Source of the DNA: RYN-431 sp036388295
GTDB lineage: Bacteria; Planctomycetota; Phycisphaerae; Tepidisphaerales; Tepidisphaeraceae
Assembly (NCBI GenBank): GCA_036388295.1
Contig: DASVSC010000177.1
Location: 1 to 6,943, forward strand
Direction of reading: 5' to 3'
Length of the DNA stretch: 6,943 nucleotides
Part shown: piece after piece, positions 1 through 5,700 of the stretch
How positions within the stretch are numbered: the first letter of the stretch is position 1
How the letters are laid out: each line of letters starts with the position of its first letter
The notes under the pieces: model-generated
Seen by the model: only the letters and a program-made list of their open reading frames with translations
Told to the model about the DNA's origin: nothing
The model's database searches: none
Position numbers and translations under genes: made by a program

Positions 1-1403
1 TGCAGCGTGTAGACCAAAGCGCTTTCCCGGGCGGCCTGCATGTAGCCGTAATGACTCGCGCCGTAGAGGAACGCGTCGCGCGGCGTCAGCAGCGACGGCG
101 GGGCGGCGCGCAGCAGCGTGTCGAACGGAACGGCGATGCGCAAAAACGCCAGCCCGGTTTCGGCCACCACGCGGGCGGTCAGTACGTGGGCCATGAGGAT
201 CATCAGCACGATCGCCGCCGCCAGCCACGCCGAGCAGCCGAAGACGATCAGCCAGACGAACATGCCGACCACGCCGACGACGAACGCGGTGCCCGCGATG
301 CGGTAAGGCACGAACGCCGCCTGCGGGTCGCCCGCACGGCCACGGCCGGCCATTGCGCGGACGATGACGGCCCAGTGGTGCCGGCCGATCCAGAGGACGC
401 CGCCGAGGAAGACGAACCCGCCGCCCAGCTGCTGGTCGGCGAGCGCCGCGTCCGGCAAATAGGCCGCCGTCGGGTCGATCATCCACCGCAGCAGCGCCAG
501 CCCGACGGCCGTCCCCCACAGGCTGAAACTGACGCGCGTCGCCGTGAAGTACGACACGCCCAGCAGCGTGAAGAAAATGGTGTTGGCCTTCAGCCAAGGC
601 TGCAGCCGCACCCACGGCTCTTCGGCCAGGATCAGCGTCAGGTCGTACCCGAACGGAATCGGCGGCACGATCGCGGGGAAATACAGCCGCAACACCGCGC
701 TGCTCTGAACGACCACGACGAACAACGTCGCCGTCCAGAAGCCGCGGCTGGAGAACAGATCATTGAACGCACGCCCGGCGCGCGGCGGGGCGATCAACAT
801 GCCCTGCAATTGCGCGATCGGAAAGGCCAGGCGCTCGTTCACCGTCCACTGGAACCGCAGCAAACACGCCAGCGACACCAGCGCGAGCAGGAACATCGCC
901 GCGAACACGCCCCACGTCAGCAGCGGCCGCACCCAGCTCGACCACGGCAGCGGCTCGCCGGGCAACAGCCGGGCGTAGAACGCGGTGACCACGCGGGCGC
1001 GGGCGCCGTTCTCGTAGTCGTCCGTCGCCCACAGCCACGGCGACAGGCGCATGCTCTTGAACAGTTCGTGGTAGTCGGCCCGGTCCAGAAAATGGAACGG
1101 CGCGACCGGCAGCGGGATGAGCTGGCGAAACAGGCCCTGCGACGGAATCGAACAGGCGATCAATCCCATAGCCAAGGCGATCGCCAATTCGCCCGGCGAC
1201 AGCGCCAGCCGCGGCGCGTACCTGTGCAGCGGGCCGTTCACCAGCAGCACGAACGCGAACAGTCCCAGCGTGACGACCGGCGGGAAGTAGCTGCCGACGA
1301 CGAATGAATTGTTGACGACGTAGTCGTTGTACGGCGTGACCAGCGCGATGGTGAAGGCCAGGAGCAATCCCAGCCCGATCGACCGCCACGTGATCAGCCG
1401 CAT
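1..1403 (-). CDS. Multi-pass membrane protein, DUF6785-like, C-terminus cut off by window edge
   Basis: I translated this by hand: from the ATG at 1403 the frame stays open for 467 codons to the window edge, so the C-terminus is missing. Many hydrophobic segments suit a polytopic inner-membrane protein, for example residues 8-23, 42-56, 161-182, 223-240, 273-287, 328-340, 367-389 and 392-410. The N-terminal TPYNDY stretch, the RFQWTVNERLAFPIAQLQ stretch at 183-200 and the RVVAETGLAF stretch at 411-420 recall the planctomycete/verrucomicrobial DUF6785 family as I remember it. That family is typically about 600 residues and has no established function; a transporter-like role is only a guess. 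No clear Shine-Dalgarno precedes the ATG. An in-frame GTG at 1439 would add 12 residues and cannot be excluded. The gene lies 67 bases downstream of the kinase on the same strand, so the two may share a transcript. Confidence 0.75.
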   Translation of the reverse strand, partial: MRLITWRSIGLGLLLAFTIALVTPYNDYVVNNSFVVGSYFPPVVTLGLFAFVLLVNGPLHRYAPRLALSPGELAIALAMGLIACSIPSQGLFRQLIPLPVAPFHFLDRADYHELFKSMRLSPWLWATDDYENGARARVVTAFYARLLPGEPLPWSSWVRPLLTWGVFAAMFLLALVSLACLLRFQWTVNERLAFPIAQLQGMLIAPPRAGRAFNDLFSSRGFWTATLFVVVVQSSAVLRLYFPAIVPPIPFGYDLTLILAEEPWVRLQPWLKANTIFFTLLGVSYFTATRVSFSLWGTAVGLALLRWMIDPTAAYLPDAALADQQLGGGFVFLGGVLWIGRHHWAVIVRAMAGRGRAGDPQAAFVPYRIAGTAFVVGVVGMFVWLIVFGCSAWLAAAIVLMILMAHVLTARVVAETGLAFLRIAVPFDTLLRAAPPSLLTPRDAFLYGASHYGYMQAARESALVYTL

Positions 1404-1436
1404 GGGCGTGAGCGGTAGCTGCGGGCGTGGGTCGTC

Positions 1437-1470
1437 CACCCGCGCACCATCGGCCCCGCCGCGGCGGGTG
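1437..1470 (-). repeat. Inverted repeats between kinase and membrane gene
   Basis: CACCCGC (1437-1443) is the reverse complement of GCGGGTG (1464-1470), and a perfect 14-bp palindrome CCCGCCGCGGCGGG occupies 1455-1468. The two structures overlap and would compete. There is no T-tract on either side. In GC-rich DNA this may be a weak processing or pause hairpin between the two minus-strand genes, or chance. Confidence 0.3.
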
Positions 1471-3210
1471 TCAAGCCGACGTGGCGGCCGTTACGGGCAA
1501 CACGCGGCGGATGGTCGCCAGCAGGCCGTTGACGTTTACGGGCTTGGTCGCGTACTCATGGCAGCCCGCCGCCAGGCAGGCGTCGCGGTCGCCGACCAAG
1601 GCATTGGCCGTAAGCGCGATGATCGGGCCGGCGAAACCGTGGTCGCGGAGTTTCCGTGTCGCCGACAGGCCGTCGAGTTCGGGCATTTGCACGTCCATCA
1701 GGATCAGGTCGAACGTTGTCCCGTTCGACGCGCGCTCGACCGCCACCCGCCCGTTCTCCGCCAGCGTCACGTCCGCGCCCCAGCGGGCCAGCAGGGTCTT
1801 GAGGTAAGTCCGCGTGTCGGCCATGTCTTCGGCCACCAGCACGCGCAGGCCTTCCAGGGGGCGGTTGCCGCACGCGTCGTCGGCGGAGGCGGTGTCCGGC
1901 GGCGGGGCGGCTTCGACTTCGCCAGGGTCGATCGTCGCACAGAAAATCGAGCCCTCGCCCGCTACGCTCCGCACGGTGATGTCGCCGCCCAGCAGGCGCG
2001 CCAGGTTCCGCGAAATCGTCAGGCCCAGCCCGCTGCCGATCGGCCCCTGGCCCCGGCCGGGGCCGGCTTGGCCGAAGCGGTCGAATACGTCGGGCACGTC
2101 CTTCGCCGCGATGCCGCAGCCGGTGTCACGCACTTCGATCTGTAGAACGGGCGACTGACCGTCGCGCGGTTGAGTCGACAGCGACACCGTCACGCCGCCG
2201 CGCTTCGTGAACTTGATCGCGTTGCCGACCAGGTTCGTCACGATCTGCCGGTACCGTAGCGGGTCGGTGTGCACTCGGCGTGGCACGAGCGGGTCGACAT
2301 GGACGTCCAGCGTGATGCCCGCGGCGTCGGCCTTGGGCCGAAGGCTTTCGACCACGGCCTTCGCCTGTTCGACCGCGTCGCACGGCACCCGCTCGATCTT
2401 CAATTTGCCGGCCTCGATCTTCGACAAATCCAACACGTCGTTGACCAGGCCGAGCATGTGCTGGCCGTTGCGGCGGATCGTTTCGATGTAGGCCGTCTGC
2501 TCGTCCTTCTGCAAATCCGGGTCGGCCAGCAGGTCGGCGAAACCGAGGATGGCCGTCATCGGCGTGCGGACTTCGTGGCTCATGTTCGCCAGGAACTCGC
2601 CGCGGAAGCGGTCGGCCCGTTCCAGTTCCGCCGTCCGCTGCGTGACGAGCGCTTCCAGCTCGTCGTTGCGACGCTTCAGGCTTTCGTGCAACTCGCGGTG
2701 CAAACGCTTGGCGGAAAACGACAGCTGGAACGAACTAAGATCCGCGGCAAACCGCCAGGTAAAGAACGACAACGCCACCATGAACACGGCCAGCAGCCGG
2801 TAAGCGGGCCAGACGAGCGTGATGACGAAAAAGCCGTACCCGCACGTCGCGCACAGCAGGAAAATGCCGGCCAGGTCCATCAGCTTCTTGTTCCGGTCGC
2901 CGGGGGCCTCGGCCAGGTAGCATTGCCGCCAGAAGCGGAAGATTTTCAGGTACCCGATCATCACCGTCAGGTTCAGCACGAGCAGAATGCCGATCCACGT
3001 CCAGTCGGGCGTGCCGTCGGCGTTCTGAATGCAGTGGATGCGCGGGACGTAGCTGCCGAAGTTGGTGAAAAGGTCGTAGCGCTGCTGGAAGGTCGCGCCA
3101 GCGCCGCCCGCAGGCGGGGTGGCCGCATGGTGGGCGTGGTCGGCGGCCATCAGCAGGGGCGATCCCAGCAACAGCAGGGAGCAGCGCAATGGCAACGACT
3201 TAAGGCTCAT
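1471..3210 (-). CDS. Membrane hybrid histidine kinase with C-terminal receiver domain
   Basis: A 579-residue hybrid sensor kinase. From Met at 3210: a signal-peptide-like stretch (1-22), a His-rich linker, then three membrane segments (about 73-91, 112-133, 136-156) and a charged, probably coiled-coil linker (166-199). The HisKA domain has phospho-acceptor His212 in FLANMSHEVRTPM. The ATPase domain shows the N-box Asn330 (NLVGNAIKFT), G1 DTGCGI (362-367) and G2 GSGLGL (392-397). The receiver (about 455-575) keeps the acidic pair Glu461/Asp462, phospho-acceptor Asp506 (LMDVQMPELDG), Thr534 and Lys556, so the full relay looks intact. No output domain follows, so signal would leave via a phosphotransfer protein or another regulator not seen here. 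The membrane part resembles ethylene-receptor-like sensors but lacks their copper ligands. The start at 3210 was chosen because AGGA lies 9 bases upstream; the frame is open to an ATG at 3354, and ATGs at 3219 and 3216 are alternatives. Confidence 0.93.
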   Translation of the reverse strand: MSLKSLPLRCSLLLLGSPLLMAADHAHHAATPPAGGAGATFQQRYDLFTNFGSYVPRIHCIQNADGTPDWTWIGILLVLNLTVMIGYLKIFRFWRQCYLAEAPGDRNKKLMDLAGIFLLCATCGYGFFVITLVWPAYRLLAVFMVALSFFTWRFAADLSSFQLSFSAKRLHRELHESLKRRNDELEALVTQRTAELERADRFRGEFLANMSHEVRTPMTAILGFADLLADPDLQKDEQTAYIETIRRNGQHMLGLVNDVLDLSKIEAGKLKIERVPCDAVEQAKAVVESLRPKADAAGITLDVHVDPLVPRRVHTDPLRYRQIVTNLVGNAIKFTKRGGVTVSLSTQPRDGQSPVLQIEVRDTGCGIAAKDVPDVFDRFGQAGPGRGQGPIGSGLGLTISRNLARLLGGDITVRSVAGEGSIFCATIDPGEVEAAPPPDTASADDACGNRPLEGLRVLVAEDMADTRTYLKTLLARWGADVTLAENGRVAVERASNGTTFDLILMDVQMPELDGLSATRKLRDHGFAGPIIALTANALVGDRDACLAAGCHEYATKPVNVNGLLATIRRVLPVTAATSA

Positions 3211-3219
3211 GCGCATCAT

Positions 3220-3223
3220 TCCT
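3220..3223 (-). promoter_or_regulatory. Ribosome binding site deciding the kinase start
   Basis: The minus strand reads AGGA at 3223-3220. It abuts an ATG at 3219, which is too close to be used from this site, and lies 9 bases before the in-frame ATG at 3210. This favours 3210 as the start. The protein then begins MSLKSLPLRCSLLLL, which looks like a normal signal peptide. Confidence 0.5.
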
Positions 3224-3358
3224 GAATGCATGACAAAGACCGGCCCGACCGGGCCACACTCTAACGAAAAGATCGGTCGACGGTAGGGGACTTCCTTAAG
3301 TTTGTTCAAACCCGACTGAAATATTGCGGTACTCCGGACAACGCGGCACCCCATGCAA

Positions 3359-3382
3359 ACGCCACGGCTTGCACCGTGGCGT
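3359..3382 (-). terminator. Hairpin downstream of the cyclophilin/RTX gene
   Basis: ACGCCACGG (3359-3367) and CCGTGGCGT (3374-3382) form a perfect 9-bp stem with a 6-base loop. Reading on the minus strand it begins 38 bases after the TAA at 3421 and is followed by G-TTT-GC, so it fits a terminator with a weak T-tract. On the plus strand a run of five T lies 7 bases past the stem (3390-3394), so it might work in both directions. The rest of 3211-3420 should hold the kinase promoter and leader. I see no convincing -35/-10 pair there, only a small GGCCC/GGGCC stem at 3242-3255 and a GTTTGTTCAAAC palindrome at 3300-3311. Confidence 0.55.
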
Positions 3383-3420
3383 CGCAGCGTTTTTGATCGG
3401 GGCGATCGTCGTCGACCGGT

Positions 3421-5472
3421 TTACACCTTCGTTTCGATCGACACGAAGGTGTCGAGCTCGTCGTCTCTGGCCCGGTCGCTGCCGATACCGCCGTCGACGA
3501 GGTCGGTGCCGCTCGAGCCGTTGAGGATGTCGGAGCCGCGCCCGCCGTAGACGTTGTCGTTGCCCGCGCCGCCGACGACCGTGTCGTTGCCCGCATCGCC
3601 GTTGATGATGTCACGGCCACCGCCGCCGTCGATGTTGTCGTTGTCGAGGCCGCCATCCAAGCGGTCGCGACCGCTGCCGCCGGTGATGGTGTCGCGGCCC
3701 GCGCCGCCGCCGGCGCGATTCGCCCCCGTACCGGTGGTGACCGTGTCCGCGCCGTCGCCGGCGTTGATGACGTCGTTGCCCGCGCCGCCGAAGAGTGCGT
3801 CGTTGCCGTCGCCGCCGTCGATGTAGGTCGCGGCGAAGACGGTGTCGGCGACATTGATGCGGTCGCCGCCGGCGAAGCCGTAGGCCTGGATCGAGTCGAC
3901 GTCGGCAGTGCGGTAGGAAATGTTGCGGCCGTTGACGGTCACCACGTAGTTCCGGCTCTTGCGTCCGATGCCGATGCGGTCGTCCTGGCCGGTGCCGTTG
4001 ACGATCAGCACGCGCCTCACGACCTCGGCGAACGGCCGCACGTTGGCGGTGCTGGTGGCGACGGCCTTCGCGCCGGCGTCGCCGGTGACGGTGAGGGTGA
4101 TCGGGATCGCGCCGTTGACCTTGCCGGCATAGGTTTTGGAGCCGTACACGGCGTAGCGGCCGTTGCGGCTGCGGCTGATCGTGCCGGCGGTGGCGGTGCC
4201 GTCGCCCCAGTCGATGCTCGCGGTGAAGTCGCGGGCGCTGCCGGTGGCGTCACTGTCACGGAACGTGCCGACAAGCACGTTGTTGGCCGCCGCGCCGCTG
4301 GCGACGTCGAAGTCGTTGGCCGACGCGCTGATCGGCAATTCGCCGGCGACGATGGTGACGGTCTGCGAGTCGGAAATACTGATGCCGCTGGTGTCGCCTT
4401 CGGCCAGACCGGTGCTGCCGCGCGACGTGGCCGACTGAGAGCTGATGACGCCGACCGTAATCGTGGTCGCGCCGGTTTTGGTCGGGGTGATGGTGATGGA
4501 ATTGTTGTTCGCGCCGCCGAACGCGCCAGTGGCCTCGTTCGTGTTGACGAACTGGGCGGTGAAGAAGCCGCTGTCGCCCTCGGCGTCGATGCTGCTGAGG
4601 TTGATCGTGACCGGTTTGCCGACCGTGGTGTAATAGACGCGCTGCAGCTTCGAGGTGTCGAGGATGGGCGGGTCGTTGACGGTGTCGGCGGCGGCGGTGA
4701 CCGTGAAGCTGCGCGACGTGGAGCCGTCGGCGTTGGTGGCGGTGACCTTCACGCGGTACGTGCCCGCCGTTTTGGCGCGGACGACCAGCACGCCATCGGT
4801 GGTGTTCTTGACCACGTTGACGCTGGAGATGACCACGTCGGTGTTGGGCTTACCCGATGTGGCGTTGACGGCCAGGTTGCTGATGGCCTGGCGGGTGCTT
4901 TCGCCGCGGACGAGCTGGCCGAAGATGGTGTGGTTGAAGTCGAGCAGGCGTTGCGGGCCTTCGGTGATGAAGAACTGGCTGCCGTTGGTGTCCTTGCCGC
5001 TGTTGGCCATCGCCAGCTGGCCGGTGCCGGTGAGGGTGGTGTCGGCTTTGAACTCGTCCTCGAACGTGAATTGCGGCCCGCCGCTGCCGTTGCCGGCCGG
5101 GTCGCCACCCTGGATCACGAAGTTGTTGATAATGCGGTGGAACGTGAGCCCGTCGTAGAAGCCGCTGTTGACCAGGCCGGTGATGCGGCGGACGGTTTCG
5201 GGGGCGGTGTCGTTGAACAGTTCGAACACCATCGGCTGGCTGTAGCCGGCCACCTTCATCTCGATGAACGTGTTGTTCAGGCGCAGGCCGCCGCGGACAT
5301 TAGCGCTGTTGTCGCGCACGCTGTAGGTGACCGCGCCGGCGTCGCTGCTGGAGGTGACGGGGATCTGAATCGTCTTCCCGACCGGCACGGTGACATTGCC
5401 GATCGCGTCGAGCGCGGGGGCGGCGAACAAACGGCGGGACTCGACGGATTCCAGGCAGAAGCGATCACGCAT
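3421..5472 (-). CDS. LEPR-XLL surface protein with cyclophilin (peptidyl-prolyl isomerase) domain and RTX repeats
   Basis: A 683-residue multidomain protein, probably extracytoplasmic. Order, numbered from Met at 5472: a planctomycete LEPR-XLL type N-terminal motif (LESVESRRLFAA, 7-18); an Ig-like stretch (19-68); a cyclophilin domain (about 68-215); Ig/PKD-like regions (about 225-260, 267-376, and 380-478 with IDWGDG at 420-425); a pre-RTX module beginning VNGTGQDDRI (491-500); then 13 tandem RTX nonapeptides (553-669) and a short acidic tail. The cyclophilin site is well kept: Arg113 in FHRI, Gln121 in FVIQGGD, Asn157, Gln166/Phe168 in GSQFFI and His181. The tryptophan that contacts cyclosporin in human CypA is Leu176 here. 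The expected role is proline isomerisation or folding outside the cytoplasm, with Ca2+ bound by the repeats. The start at 5472 was preferred because GAGGA lies 6 bases upstream; ATG at 5478 would add two residues. There is no PEP-CTERM or other C-terminal anchor. It is divergent from the small RTX gene at 5697. Confidence 0.93.
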   Translation of the reverse strand: MRDRFCLESVESRRLFAAPALDAIGNVTVPVGKTIQIPVTSSSDAGAVTYSVRDNSANVRGGLRLNNTFIEMKVAGYSQPMVFELFNDTAPETVRRITGLVNSGFYDGLTFHRIINNFVIQGGDPAGNGSGGPQFTFEDEFKADTTLTGTGQLAMANSGKDTNGSQFFITEGPQRLLDFNHTIFGQLVRGESTRQAISNLAVNATSGKPNTDVVISSVNVVKNTTDGVLVVRAKTAGTYRVKVTATNADGSTSRSFTVTAAADTVNDPPILDTSKLQRVYYTTVGKPVTINLSSIDAEGDSGFFTAQFVNTNEATGAFGGANNNSITITPTKTGATTITVGVISSQSATSRGSTGLAEGDTSGISISDSQTVTIVAGELPISASANDFDVASGAAANNVLVGTFRDSDATGSARDFTASIDWGDGTATAGTISRSRNGRYAVYGSKTYAGKVNGAIPITLTVTGDAGAKAVATSTANVRPFAEVVRRVLIVNGTGQDDRIGIGRKSRNYVVTVNGRNISYRTADVDSIQAYGFAGGDRINVADTVFAATYIDGGDGNDALFGGAGNDVINAGDGADTVTTGTGANRAGGGAGRDTITGGSGRDRLDGGLDNDNIDGGGGRDIINGDAGNDTVVGGAGNDNVYGGRGSDILNGSSGTDLVDGGIGSDRARDDELDTFVSIETKV
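3466..3816 (-). repeat. 13 tandem RTX nonapeptide repeats
   Basis: Thirteen contiguous nine-residue units of the form GGxGxDxhx, beginning GGDGNDALF and GGAGNDVIN and ending GGRGSDILN, GSSGTDLVD, GGIGSDRAR. Some are degenerate: TGTGANRAG lacks the aspartate and GGLDNDNID has lost the central glycine. In known RTX proteins such arrays fold as a Ca2+-binding parallel beta-roll, usually after export. The DNA is correspondingly repetitive (27-base period), so recombination between units is possible. Confidence 0.9.
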
Positions 5473-5478
5473 ACGCAT

Positions 5479-5483
5479 TCCTC
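5479..5483 (-). promoter_or_regulatory. Ribosome binding site deciding the cyclophilin/RTX start
   Basis: The minus strand reads GAGGA at 5483-5479. It touches the ATG at 5478 and lies 6 bases before the in-frame ATG at 5472. Ideal spacing points to 5472. The resulting N-terminus MRDRFCLESVESRRLFAA keeps the LEPR-XLL motif close to the start, as in the neighbouring plus-strand gene. Confidence 0.6.
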
Positions 5484-5505
5484 AAGAGGGTTAGGGGCCG
5501 GTAAC

Positions 5506-5543
5506 ACAGGCCGTACAGACATAGATGGCACCGACCGGCCTGT
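5506..5543. repeat. 8-bp inverted repeat upstream of the cyclophilin/RTX gene
   Basis: ACAGGCCG (5506-5513) is the exact reverse complement of CGGCCTGT (5536-5543), with a 22-base spacer. On the minus strand it lies between the TTATAA element and the GAGGA site, so it could be a leader hairpin or a dyad operator for the large gene. It could also be chance. Confidence 0.35.
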
Positions 5544-5600
5544 TATAACGCATCGGACAAGAAAATCATTTTACGTCCGATAAATCAGCAAAATGGCCCT

Positions 5601-5612
5601 GTTGGGAACAAC
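5601..5612 (+). promoter_or_regulatory. Palindromic 12-mer, copy 1 (possible operator)
   Basis: GTTGGGAACAAC has GTTG/CAAC arms. It differs at one base from copy 2 at 5673-5684. The centres are 72 bases apart, close to seven helical turns, and the copies flank the leader ORF start. A regulator binding both could loop the DNA, but no regulator is identified. Confidence 0.3.
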
Positions 5613-5620
5613 CTGTTGAT

Positions 5621-5653
5621 GCACGAACAATTAAGGAAAATTTATGTTTGTGC
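5621..5653 (+). promoter_or_regulatory. Leader hairpin around the upstream ORF start
   Basis: GCACGAACA (5621-5629) pairs with TGTTTGTGC (5645-5653): nine positions, one being a G-U pair in RNA. The 15-base loop holds AAGGA (5633-5637), and the right arm contains the last two bases of the ATG at 5644. In a transcript starting upstream, this would partly bury the start codon of the small leader ORF while presenting its ribosome binding site in the loop. Confidence 0.4.
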
Positions 5654-5700
5654 GGATTATAACGCCTGTGGGGTTGGGACCAACAAAGGAAGTATCATGA
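5644..5700 (+). CDS. Possible 18-codon leader ORF overlapping the next start (ATGA)
   Basis: ATG at 5644 opens a short frame coding MFVRIITPVGLGPTKEVS and ends at TGA 5698-5700. AAGGA at 5633-5637 sits 6 bases before the ATG, an ideal Shine-Dalgarno. The stop overlaps the ATG of the small RTX gene as ATGA, the classic arrangement for translational coupling. The peptide is not recognised and has no obvious run of one amino acid that would suggest attenuation. Very short ORFs arise by chance, and transcription might begin downstream at the TTATAA of 5657, which would remove it. Expression is therefore unproven. Confidence 0.35.
   Translation: MFVRIITPVGLGPTKEVS
5673..5684 (+). promoter_or_regulatory. 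Palindromic 12-mer, copy 2 next to the ribosome binding site
   Basis: GTTGGGACCAAC can form a GTTGG/CCAAC stem. It ends directly before the AAAGGA ribosome binding site of the small RTX gene, so a bound protein or a folded RNA here could affect translation. It differs from copy 1 (5601-5612) at one position. Confidence 0.3.
5685..5690 (+). promoter_or_regulatory. Ribosome binding site of the small LEPR-XLL/RTX gene
   Basis: AAAGGA lies 6 bases before the ATG at 5697, near-ideal spacing. It decides the start: the same frame is open upstream to TTG 5616 and ATG 5619, which have no such site. Confidence 0.7.

Larger units (their letters stand above)
5484..5643. promoter_or_regulatory. Divergent intergenic control region of the two LEPR-XLL genes
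   Basis: This AT-rich stretch in an otherwise GC-rich window separates two divergently transcribed genes and must contain both promoters. No textbook -35/-10 pair is clear. The best -10-like element is TTATAA, present at 5543-5548 inside the palindrome GTTATAAC (5542-5549), so usable on either strand, and again at 5657-5662. Both copies sit in the 9-mer TTATAACGC. TTGATG (5616-5621) with AATTTA 17 bases on is a weak plus-strand candidate. Actual start sites cannot be decided from sequence. Confidence 0.4.

Noticed and set aside
51..1307. A 418-codon plus-strand open frame
   Set aside because: It is antisense to the membrane protein, very rich in Arg, Gln, His and Asp with no domain. It is the expected shadow of a GC-rich gene, while the minus-strand reading gives transmembrane segments and family-like motifs.
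2269..3225. A 318-codon plus-strand open frame
   Set aside because: Antisense to the kinase, low complexity (Arg, Gln, Val, Ala), no ribosome site; a shadow frame.
3242..3255. A GGCCC/GGGCC stem in the kinase leader
   Set aside because: Only five base pairs in GC-rich DNA with no nearby regulatory context; likely chance.
3466..3816. Repeated DNA that might be taken for a CRISPR or tandem satellite
   Set aside because: The 27-base period is in frame and encodes RTX nonapeptides; there are no conserved direct repeats separated by unique spacers.
3306..3854. A 182-codon minus-strand frame rich in Ser, Thr and Ala
   Set aside because: It is a frame-shifted reading of the RTX repeat DNA, whose periodicity creates repetitive artefact proteins.
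5616..5696. A 27-residue N-terminal extension of the small RTX protein from TTG 5616 or ATG 5619
   Set aside because: No ribosome binding site before it, and the LEPR-XLL motif would move far from the start; AAAGGA before ATG 5697 is much better. Not fully excluded.
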